Shown one piece after another: positions 33,428-41,836 of a stretch of DNA of 64,000 bases. The number at the start of each line of letters is the position of its first letter. The first letter of the stretch is position 1. Both the position numbers and the translations under genes were made by a program. Origin of the DNA: Eutreptiella sp. 'Long Island Sound 2002' (lineage: Eukaryota; Euglenozoa; Euglenophyceae; Eutreptiales; Eutreptiaceae). The notes under the pieces were generated by a model. That model was not told the DNA's origin, did not search any database, and worked only from the letters and a program-made list of their open reading frames with translations. Location: positions 171,181,245 through 171,245,244 of the forward strand of contig OZ038380.1 of the NCBI GenBank assembly GCA_964036045.1, in the 5' to 3' direction.

Positions 33428-34652
33428 TGTAAGGTTTTCGTGCAACCTATATTTTCGCTCTTTTCAGTGCAAAAACCTGATATATGTACACTCACAGAAA
33501 TCCACGAACCCAGCACTGTTTTGGACAGTGTTGGTATCAGTGGATCAGGAATTTCTGTAGTTTTACATTCATGGTGTTTTCACCAATTTCTGTGCCTTAA
33601 AACTGAGTTTGGGTCGGCGGCGGCCAGTCCTGAGATCGCGCGCGCCGATCCAGAAAATCTCGATTTCTGACGATTTTTAAGAGATTTCAATCAGTTTTAC
33701 TATTTACATTATTTGTATATCAGTTTTAGATATAAGCGAATGTTACGGCACTATCGCGGTGCCGTTCCGTGCCAGTTTTTTTGGCGCAAGTATGCCATGT
33801 TCATGAATTTTTATAAAATTGTAGGTGTCTTGAATCCTGAAGTTAAGTACACCAAATCACAGCCCATTAGTAGGGCTTTGCATGCATATGCTGATTTGGT
33901 TTCCAAACGCGTCGGTGCACCGGCACCACGCGTTGGGGGGAGACCCATGTTCATGGTGTAAATATGCATTGTTTTGCTTATATCTCATTGTTATATGGCC
34001 CCCTTTGTTCATATCTTCTTAGGACATGAAAGGGACCGTTTCGAAATCACTCCCGTGATTTCGTCGAATGTCGAGTATGTGTCCGTCGCCTTGTGTTGTC
34101 GCTTTTGGGGTATATTTTTGGATTATTTGAATCAAAACTTGGGCAAAGTTGAAGGAAAACAACTTCAAGGTTAATCATTTCCAAAAATGAAAAGACGACA
34201 GTGCTGCCCACCTCCTGCAGATCACGAAGTGGTCAAGTTGGAAGTCAAAAATATGAAGATTTCAGAAAATATAATTCATGGTATGGGCCAAGAAGATTGG
34301 TGACCATAATTGTAATCATAATAACTATGGGCCATGAGAAATGGTCTTATCCGTTATTTCTGTATTATATTATATGATCAGTGGATGATTTTACAAGCTG
34401 TGAATTTTTCTGATTTGCTTTGTGTTCTCCTTGGTTTTAGGGTCAGGACATCTCAGAAGTGCATTTTTTTTTTTTTTTGTTCACTATTTTTTTTCACTTT
34501 TTTTTATTTCAAATTCTGTGCAGAGGTCATTTTTTCATGATTAATTTCTGTCCAGGATTGCAGAAATTTTACTGTGATTGAGCCTGGGGGTCAGAGGACC
34601 CTATGTGTGAGGCACTTGTGAGTGCCATGAGTGGTGTGTGTGTAGACATGTA
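33428..34652 (+). repeat. Element E left inverted arm
   Basis: 1,225 bp. Both arms contain an open 82-codon frame beginning MYISFRYKRMLRHYRG, and a shorter one beginning with the variant MRNGLIRYFCII here. The frames stay open in both arms, but their similarity may only reflect the repeat. Confidence 0.8.
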
Positions 34653-34655
34653 ATG

Positions 34656-36278
34656 TACATGTCTACACACACACCACTCATGGCACTCACAAGTGCCTCA
34701 CACATAGGGTCCTCTGACCCCCAGGCTCAATCACAGTAAAATTTCTGCAATCCTGGACAGAAATTAATCATGAAAAAATGACCTCTGCACAGAATTTGAA
34801 ATAAAAAATAGTGAAAAAAAATAGTGAACAAACAAAAAATAAAAAAATGCCCTTCTGAGATGTCCTGACCCTAAAACCAAGGACAACACAAAGCAAATCA
34901 GAAAAATTCACAGCTTGTAAAATCATCCACTGATCATATAATATAATACAGAAATAACCAATAAGACCATTTCTCATGGCCCATAGTTATTATGATTACA
35001 ATTATGGTCACCAATCTTCTTGGCCCATACCATGAATTATATTTTCTGAAATCTTCATATTTTTGACTTCCAACTTGACCACTTCGTGATCTGCAGGAGG
35101 TGGGCAGCGCTGTCGTCCTTGCTGGAGGTTGAGAACTCACCATGGTCATGATATAATCTTGAAAACCATCCAAAGGTCCATGGCACTTTGTCCATGGCAC
35201 CTACATGGAGTAATCAAATGAAAACTATCATGCGCTGACACCATTGGGATAATCGCGCTGCAGCTTGTTCTTCAGCACTACGCACTCCCAGCGCGATGGG
35301 GAAAGTCTCCTTGGTCGTCAAAGTCCTTGTAATAGGGCTCAAAATAGTCAAATGGTCCTCAAATGGTGTAGGCACCAAGGACCTTCTTGAACATGATTTT
35401 GGGGTTTACCAATTGCTCCAAAGATCTCGTCGACGATGTTTGCGTCGTCGTGGTCGTCGTCTTCAACGTCGTCGTCGTCGTCGTCGTCGTCGTTGAGGGC
35501 GTTTCGAAATTCTTTTCATTTTTGGAAATGATTAACCTTGAAGTTGTTTTCCTTCAACTTTGCCCAAGTTTTGATTCAAATAATCCAAAAATATACCCCA
35601 AAAGCGACAACACAAGGCGACGGACACATACTCGACATTCGACGAAATCACGGGAGTGATTTCGAAACGGTCCCTTTCATGTCCTACGAAGATATGAACA
35701 AAGGGGGCCATATAACAATGAGATATAAGCAAAACAATGCATATTTACACCATGAACATGGGTCTCCCCCCAACGCGTGGTGCCGGTGCACCGACGCGTT
35801 TGGAAACCAAATCAGCATATGCATGCAAAGCCCTACTAATGGGCTGTGATTTGGTGTACTTAACTTCAGGATTCAAGACACCTACAATTTTATAAAAATT
35901 CATGAACATGGCATACTTGTGCCAAAAAAACTGGCACGGAACGGCACCGCGATAGTGCCGTAACATTCGCTTATATCTAAAACTGATATACAAATAATGT
36001 AAATAATAAAACTGATTGAAATCTCTTAAAAATCGTCAGAAATCGAGATTTTCTGGATCGGCGCGCGCGATCTCAGGACTGGCCGCCGCCGACCCAAACT
36101 CAGTTTTGGGGCACAAAAATTGGTGAAAACACCATGAATGTAAAACTACAGAAATTCCTGATCCACTGATACCAACACTGTCCAAAACAGTGCTGGGTTC
36201 GTGGATTTCTGTGAGTGTACATATATCAGGATTTTGCACTGAAAAAAGCGAAAATATAGGTTGCACGAAAACCTTACA
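34656..36278 (-). repeat. Element E right inverted arm with 395-bp extra segment
   Basis: 1,623 bp, reverse-complementary to the left arm except for an extra 395 bp (35118-35512) with no counterpart on the left. Scattered substitutions and small indels separate the arms. Confidence 0.8.
35118..35512 (-). other. Segment unique to the right arm, possible captured exon
   Basis: On the minus strand it contains a (GAC)n tract reading poly-Asp with VEDDDHDDANIVDEIFGAIG, followed by GGTAAAC, a donor-like sequence. It could be a host gene fragment captured by the element. Acidic poly-Asp sequence from triplet repeats can also arise by chance. Confidence 0.35.
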
Positions 36279-36725
36279 TCCCCCGCCACCTCAGAAAGTT
36301 CTGTTCTGGGGTCAAGCGGACTGTGGCCGCAGCCGCAGATTCGGGCCCGGCAAATGCGCATCGCAGTCGCTAATCGCCAGCTCAGCAGGCTGAAGATGAA
36401 GAGAATAAAACATTTTATTTGCGAAATTTTGGAGTTGCTCTACGGAATTTTTGTTGTTGCAGTTTTATATTTTGTATTATAAATTATCTCTCCTTGCAGC
36501 TCAGTTTGTGTCATGCCGGGACGGACAAAAGTCCTGGATTCATTCGTAATAGTACGGAAACATTGACAAGATGAGAGAAGATTCGGAAAGGTCTGGCATT
36601 TTTGTCGTGCAGTACGTGCAAGGTGGCGGGAAATCCCGGTGGCTCGGGCAGAGCTCAAAGAAAGAAGAGTACGGAAAAACCACGGAAAGTACGGAAAACT
36701 TCAGGGAGAGTACGCTACCGCTTCA
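36279..36725 (+). repeat. Element C 3' LTR, right fragment
   Basis: 447 bp collinear with LTR1 from its position 21 onward, ending CGCTACCGCTTCA. Several substitutions relative to LTR1 show that some time has passed since insertion. Confidence 0.8.
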
Positions 36726-36729
36726 GAGC
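36726..36729. repeat. Target-site duplication of element C, right
   Basis: GAGC, matching 30878-30881. Confidence 0.8.
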
Positions 36730-36865
36730 AAGCCCGCCCTATTCTTTGAAAAGTACTAAAGACTAACATTATATCACTTTCATTATTCTTTTCAAGAAGT
36801 AAGTACATTTTTCAAAGTCCCTAGGGTGACAACCCAAGCCCCCCATGAAGTCGCACACTCAGTTT

Positions 36866-37627
36866 TCACACTGCACAATCCCCATAGATGACCTCTGCTC
36901 TTCTTCTACCTTCTACATCCGCGGTGTTGTGCGCTGATGGAACATAGTGCAGAATGATCGTGAGAATCTGTTCATGCGTGTACGCCCATGATTGCTGCAC
37001 CAAACCGTTATGATAATAGTGGCGGCCTTCCCTTTTGCGAATGTAGTGGAAAAGGTTCATCGAGTCCGTGTAAAAATGGAATACCGTGTCCCTGGTCATG
37101 TCGGAGCGCAGAGCAAAGATGGCCGCCCAAGACTCTTTTAGGCTGGTATGGAGCTCGAGATCGGAACTGTTCCTTGATCCCGGAAAGGTTGCTCCCTATG
37201 CCCGGTCCGATGCGTTGTTGTAGCACTGTATTACTCTTCGAACAAGAATGTGAAATGATCTACCTTTCCACGTCGCTGAATGTGTGCACGCGTGTTCCAG
37301 CTGAGTTAACATACGTTGATGCATGGGTCGATGAGCCTCGCAACCGCATCGTACGTTGTTGGCCGAGTTTATAGCCAGAGCGTCCGTGCAAAGTCTCAGG
37401 TGCGGCAGAACCAGCAACAATGCCCTGATTCGACCCAAGACCGCTGCCGCACGTCTGACTGATGGAGCATCCGCTCGGCAAAGCCCATCCATGTCTTTTA
37501 GGAGCGACTTGAGCTTGTCTCGTGGCACTTGCAATATCCTTAGGATGAAATTGAGCTCGAAACCTATCCAAACAAGGGTTTGCGTAGGTGATAAAACGGA
37601 CTTCGGGTAATTTACTTCCAACACCAC
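36866..37627 (-). pseudogene. RT thumb and RNase H region of a decayed retroelement
   Basis: On the minus strand the first part reads NYPKSVLSPTQTLVWIGFEL and then DKLKSLLKD and AAAVLGRIRALLLVLP, the thumb/connection pattern of DIRS-like and some gypsy RTs. A TAG at about 37196 interrupts what should be the first RNase H strand (NNASDRA-stop-GATFPGS), and the expected catalytic Asp reads Asn. RNase H continues with ELHTSLKESWAAIFALR, FYTDSMNLFHYI and HYVPSAHNTADVEGRR, the carboxylate and C-terminal motifs. The RT palm (motifs A to C) is absent because sequence between 37627 and 37651 is missing about 130 residues. Non-functional. Confidence 0.6.
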
Positions 37628-37639
37628 CCTTCACCCTTT

Positions 37640-38547
37640 AATTGGCTATTAAGCCACCGGTAATCAATGACCAACCGCCATTTGCCATTAGCTTTGGGCA
37701 CTAGAAATGCCCGACTCACCCATGAAGTGTCGTGGTGGTCCTGCGCTTTATAAATGTATCCGTTCTCTTCAAACCCATTCATGCGCTGCAACAACGCCTT
37801 CTCCCGCAATCCGATGGCCCGGACCGCTTTACAGGACTTGGGCTTGGCCCCTTCTATAGGCTCTAACCTTACTGTACCAAATGCTCCCCGTTTGTCAAGG
37901 TTTTTCTTTGTTACCTCATCGTACCTTTTTGACTTAAAAAGACTGTCTTGAAACTCCGAGAGGATTAGATCCCGTAAGTCTTGGCATTCCGGAAACTGTT
38001 CATCCGATTCGATTACTGACCGGATACTTCGTGAATACCGACTATTACGCACTTGAAAACCTCGTTCAGTTGCACCTAAATTATTGTCAAGATTTGCCTC
38101 TTTAAGGGGAGTACGTAAAGAAGAAAGGGGAGGGGACCAATCATCTGGGATTACACCTGAGGTACTACCTTGCTCTCCGTATCTGTTGGGGGGGTATGGA
38201 TCTACCGAGGCATGCCCAGTCCTGTTTTGTTGTCGTAACGCCTTTGTGGACTCATAGTCCCCATTTTCGTCATCCTCTTCTTCACTTTTTTGCATTCCTA
38301 TGGAATCAAAATATACTAACCGAAAACTATCTCCTTGCGGTACGGTCAACGGATCCCCATTGGGACCCTGAAATATTTTAGATCCCGACGGAATATCAAT
38401 CCAATCCAGGGTTATCTCTCCCAAAGTCCACCACCAGGCTTTGTCCTTCCTGACAGGAACAATCATTAACCCTGAACAACCCTCGAAGAGGAGTTTCTGT
38501 ACTGTACGTTGGTAAAGATGAGGGGGGGGGGGTGTACCCACAGACAC
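37640..38547 (-). pseudogene. Methyltransferase-like domain C-terminal part plus RT N-terminal fingers
   Basis: In frame from a C11 run: PPPPHLYQRTVQKLLFEGCSG, MIVPVRKDKAWWW and LDWIDIPSG, matching the C-terminal half of the methyltransferase-like domain seen in element B (49547-49830). A charged linker of about 190 residues follows, then the RT entry motif SWVSRAFLVPKANGKWRLVI and DYRWLNSQLKG, where the RT palm should start. The frame then breaks (see 36866-37627). Confidence 0.6.
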
Positions 38548-38656
38548 TTATTATTCCACGGCTGGGAGAGGGATCCCTTGTAGGGCCCTTTTCCAGTGTG
38601 TTGAGCATAAAAAGCATTACCGAGTACAGATGAAGAACGATTTTTTGCAAATGCAT
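38520..38656 (-). pseudogene. Methyltransferase-like domain, N-terminal half
   Basis: The minus-strand frame reads FEIDAFAKNRSSSVLGNAFY, then GKGPYKGSLSQPW and CLWVHPP, the DxFA and W-x-(N/H)PP motifs of a Dam/phage-type adenine methyltransferase-like fold. A one-base shift in the C11 run (38522-38532) separates it from the second half. The usual NPPF/NPPY catalytic motif reads HPPP, so even an intact protein would probably be inactive. Confidence 0.5.
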
Positions 38657-38661
38657 CTATC

Positions 38662-39063
38662 TCAAACCTTATCCTCGTTGGATTGTGCCCAACTAATGAT
38701 GTCTTTACTAATTTCTGGACGTATTGTTAAGTTTCCCTTCTGATATATGCTTTTGAAGTTTATTTTGCGTGTTTGCTTCTGCTGCTGCCTTTTGGCTGAG
38801 GTTTCTTTTCTTTTTGATATGTGATTGAGGGCATATGCACCGGGGCGGTCATTGAACTTTGTAGTTTCCAACCTAGTTTCTAGAGACGTCAGACTAAATC
38901 CATCTGTACTCGAGGGCAAATCGCCCTTGTACAAATGATCATGGTCCGCTCTGGTGTAACCCCATCCAGCCATAAAATGGTCAGGGGCATACGGTGACGA
39001 TTTCGACTTACCCTTCAAGAGGGACACAGATGACTCGCTAGCTGGGTCCTCGTCGGAGGTCAT
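38662..39063 (-). CDS. Lysine-rich linker ORF of the minus-strand retroelement
   Basis: 133 codons from MTSDEDPASESSVSLL to a stop just before the methyltransferase-like domain. It is charged, with NHISKRKETSAKRQQQKQTR near the middle, and has no known motif. By position it joins the dUTPase region to the methyltransferase-like region of the same former polyprotein. Confidence 0.35.
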   Translation of the reverse strand: MTSDEDPASESSVSLLKGKSKSSPYAPDHFMAGWGYTRADHDHLYKGDLPSSTDGFSLTSLETRLETTKFNDRPGAYALNHISKRKETSAKRQQQKQTRKINFKSIYQKGNLTIRPEISKDIISWAQSNEDKV

Positions 39064-39084
39064 CTCTTCCGTACCACACTCAGA

Positions 39085-39767
39085 TCACGAATCCCACCAT
39101 GCCTGGTCTGACAAATCCGTACCCGCCCCAGGCTGTCGCGGCTGACTAGGCTCTCGCGACGGAAATGGTTTCTCATTCGGGCGAGTCACACCCTCATATT
39201 GATGTAGCAGATGGTCCACCATCTTGCTATACATGGCAGGCACTCCATTCCGGAGTCCTGGCGTACACTCCCGTGTGTATACGGGCGACGACTTGTTGCC
39301 AAAAAGCAGAGCATTTAGCATTTCCTGTGTTTTTGATATGGCCCACACCGTGACGGCATAGCTATACACTGCTCTTGTAAAGGCGTAGTACAGCATGCAG
39401 CCTGCAATGTGGGCCATTATTTGATATTGTTGTATTGAAAATACAAATGTGGATGGTAAGGGGGAAGGGGAAGTGAGTACGGACGTCCCTGTACTGCCAA
39501 ATCCAGCAGCGCCTCGGGATGTATCGTCCATACTAGTAACTTCCCGCACAGTGGGGAGCACACACTGTTCACAGATGAGTTGTGCTATTCTGTCGCCTGT
39601 GGTAACAGAGTATGCTACCCCGGTGTGGTTAAACAAAACTACGCCGATGTCACCTCGATAGTCTGCATCAACCACTCCAGCACCCACAGACAACCCATGT
39701 TTTAATGCAAGTGCCGATCTAGGTGCCATACGTATGTAGGTGCCAGGAGGTGCTACGGCGGAGAGGC
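39085..39767 (-). pseudogene. dUTPase domain fragment of the minus-strand retroelement
   Basis: dUTPase hydrolyses dUTP and keeps uracil out of DNA. The minus-strand frame carries motif 2 ([12 protein letters not shown]), motif 3 with the catalytic Asp ([20 protein letters not shown]), motif 4 (GDRIAQLI) and motif 5 ([10 protein letters not shown], the P-loop-like C terminus). Motif 1 is missing: the frame runs into element A's LTR at 39768, and codons upstream of that come from the LTR. About 120 residues follow the domain without recognisable motifs. I infer that it belongs to the same element as the methyltransferase-like and RT pieces downstream, because strand and order agree. A separate host gene fragment is possible. 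Confidence 0.7.
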
Positions 39768-40075
39768 TGTTATGGCTTCGAACAGCAGCAGCGCAACAGC
39801 GCAGCGCAACAGCGCAACAGCGCGCAAATCGCAAGTCGCAGTCGCTATCGCGCTGACAGTCTGTGAATAATAAAGAAGCATCGAATGCCAACTGTGAATG
39901 AGCGCTGTAAGATACTTCGATCTTTGAACAGGGTTTATGTCTTCGAGATTGTGTTATTATTGGTGCCCCGTCTAAAGATCCTGCGAGGTTTGTCGATTGG
40001 GATTTTGGATTTCGGATTTTGAGAAACAAAGAGGCACAGGAGTGCAGTCGAGTTCCCAAGAAACAAACCACAACA
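39768..40075 (+). repeat. Element A 5' LTR (putative)
   Basis: 308 bp starting TGTTATGG and ending CCACAACA, with TGTT/AACA ends and an AATAAAG polyadenylation-like signal near its middle. The right-hand copy needed to prove the bounds is not in the window. Confidence 0.5.
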
Positions 40076-40077
40076 AG

Positions 40078-40095
40078 TGGTAGCCAGCTAGGTGG
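40078..40095 (+). other. Element A primer-binding site (putative)
   Basis: TGGTAGCCAGCTAGGTGG lies two bases after the LTR end; primer sites complement the CCA-ended 3' terminus of a tRNA. A competing candidate, TGGTGCCCCGTCT at 39961, would imply a shorter LTR. Confidence 0.4.
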
Positions 40096-40168
40096 CGGGG
40101 AGGATCAATCTTCGAGATCAATCTTGGACGCCGCAACGCCGTCAACTTGATTTGGACTTCGATCTACA

Positions 40169-41836
40169 ATGGAGCGGCCCTTCGACGACGCAGCTATGCT
40201 GCATTTCATCAGAGACAGTTTGTTTCGAAGTGATTCACCCTTGCATCACGAATCTTCGACCTCGTTAGAGAAGTTCATCGCAGAGCGCATCGCTAGTCGA
40301 GAAAGCGAGTGGTTTCCATGTCTCTCTCGTGATCTTCACAGCTGTTCGCAGAAGCTTGCGGATACTCAAGCCAAAGTTATCGAATTGGAACAACGCATCG
40401 ATGTATTGCAGGCAACAGCAGCAAGTGCTACCGCAGCAACTGAACAACGCGTCGATGCATTGCAGGCAACAGCAGCAAGTGCTACAGCAGCAACTGGCCA
40501 GCGCATCGATACCTTGCAGTCCTCGACGGAAAATGCAACTCAAGCTGCTGCAAATGAGCTTCGACGCGTAGAACTTGAATTGTCGCAATGTTACGCTCTC
40601 CTTAACGAATTTGTACGAACTTCGAGTCCACCACCTCCGAAAAACATCCAGTTTCCGCAACCACAACAACAACAGTTTCCGCAACCACCGTCTTCTTCGA
40701 ATTCGAACCAACCTCACCCTCCACAACAACCACTCCCACAGCGGCCTACCTTCGAACCACTACCCCAGTTCGTAGTTCAACGTGCTCCTTCGCAGGAGAT
40801 TTTGGGACGCCGCGTCGAGCGCCTGAACAAACTGGTCAAGAGGTTCACGGGTAAACCTGGATGCGGAGAATTTCGAAAATGGAAAGAAGATCTATTACGA
40901 GCCTTCACTTTGTCGGACATCACCTCACCCGTCGATCAGGCAGCAACGATGTCATTCCTCCTCGATGGTGATGCCGCTGAGTACTATCATAGCCTGACGA
41001 AAGTTGTACAGGACGACTGGTTCGAGATCATGCGTGTGTTAGGCCAGCGTTTCGACTGTATATCCCATGAGCCAGTGTATTTGTCGAGAATGTTGAGCTT
41101 GAAAGAGAGCGAGTTTCCCCGACATGCAGATTACGTTCGAGAATTTCGTACATGCGTTATCAAGTCGAAGGTCAACACGAATGAACTCCAGATGGGTTAC
41201 CTCGTCAACTCTTGATTTGTTGAAGGGTTGTCCAATGACGCTGTGCGTCGGCAATACATCGTTGAGGTCCGTTCGAGATGGCGTTCTAATAACCCATTTG
41301 GATTCGATACCTTGGTAGAGACCATCGCGGAAGCCTACATTGCGGCTGGGTATCAACTGGAAGAAGTACAGAACGCATCGAGAACGACATCAGATCACAC
41401 CCTGGGTCCTGCAGTGTCGAGGCCCCTGCCTATGATGGTCCCACCTACTTCAACTTCCACGTTTCCATCGAACCCTATGCCAACGCCACACGTCACACCG
41501 ATGCCGACCCCAGCTGCGGCGCCCACGGCTTCGACCGTGGCAGAGCCGATGAATCTCGATGCAATTGCCAAACTTCGAGAAGAGTTACATGCCTACATTG
41601 GTGAACGGTTCGGACGTCAACATGGCGGACACCAAGATGGTCGAGAAAGCAGACGTTGCTACAACTGTGGTGAACAAGGACACTTGGCACGCGACTGTCC
41701 AAAAGGTCGACCGCCATCCCGAGGACGAGAACGCCGGGAATCACGGTCGAACACGCCGAAACGAGACCAAAGTCGAGACAGCAAGGGGCGGTTTCGATCC
41801 CGCTCCAAGAGCAGAGAAAGGCCTACAACGGCCTAG
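40169..41836 (+). pseudogene. Element A gag, interrupted by one TGA
   Basis: Starts at ATG 40169 (MERPFDDAAM). Residues about 70-130 are a coiled coil with two 20-residue tandem repeats (LQATAASATAAT). A Pro/Gln-rich linker follows, then the Gag core (KRFTGKPGCGEFRKWKEDLL, MSFLLDGDAAEYYHSL) and the CCHC zinc knuckle CYNCGEQGHLARDCP near 41656-41700, then an Arg/Ser-rich tail. The TGA at 41213-41215 interrupts YLVNS-stop-FVEGLSN in the same frame and is one C-to-T change from CGA. It overlaps pol by about 278 bases in the +1 frame. Confidence 0.85.

Larger units (their letters stand above)
33114..36278. mobile_element. Element E: large palindromic insertion
   Basis: About 3.17 kb inserted in element C's 3' LTR. 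From 33428 (TGTAAGG) to 36278 (CCTTACA) it is an inverted repeat whose arms meet with only an ATG between them (34653-34655). The first 314 bp (33114-33427) are not matched on the right; they contain a TGTTAACC...GGTTAACA inverted pair (33288-33326) and two GGGAGGGGAG tracts before TGT. Bounds could be off by a base, and no clear target duplication is seen. The arms are similar but not identical, arguing against a simple assembly fold-back. No protein is recognised. Confidence 0.65.
30882..36725 (+). mobile_element. Element C: non-autonomous LTR retrotransposon, 3' LTR split by element E
   Basis: LTR1 is 30882-31347 (466 bp; TGATGCGG...CCGCTTCA). The second LTR begins identically at 33095 but is interrupted after about 20 bp and resumes at 36279, ending at 36725. 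The two LTR2 pieces sum to about 467 bp, matching LTR1. GAGC flanks both ends. A polypurine tract precedes LTR2, so the element reads on the plus strand. Its 1.75-kb interior has a single ORF and no enzymes. LTR ends, PPT and hairpin match element D, so the two form one family. Confidence 0.8.
36866..39767 (-). mobile_element. Decayed minus-strand retroelement
   Basis: Order on the minus strand: dUTPase, linker, methyltransferase-like domain, RT fingers, (deleted palm), RT thumb, RNase H. No LTRs, integrase or tyrosine recombinase are visible in the remaining 2.9 kb. The RT thumb and RNase H resemble DIRS-like elements more than classical gypsy, but I cannot place it firmly. Its 5' side is cut by element A. 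Confidence 0.5.

Noticed and set aside
33713-33961. 82-codon ORF conserved in both arms of element E as a gene
   Set aside because: The whole arm is duplicated, so conservation between arms is not evidence for coding.
33428-36278. Palindrome as a pure assembly fold-back artefact
   Set aside because: Arms differ by substitutions, indels and a 395-bp insertion, which a fold-back artefact would not produce. Raw-read confirmation is still desirable.
39085-40071. Full 328-codon dUTPase gene
   Set aside because: Codons above 39768 belong to element A's LTR read backwards, and motif 1 is absent, so the gene is truncated.
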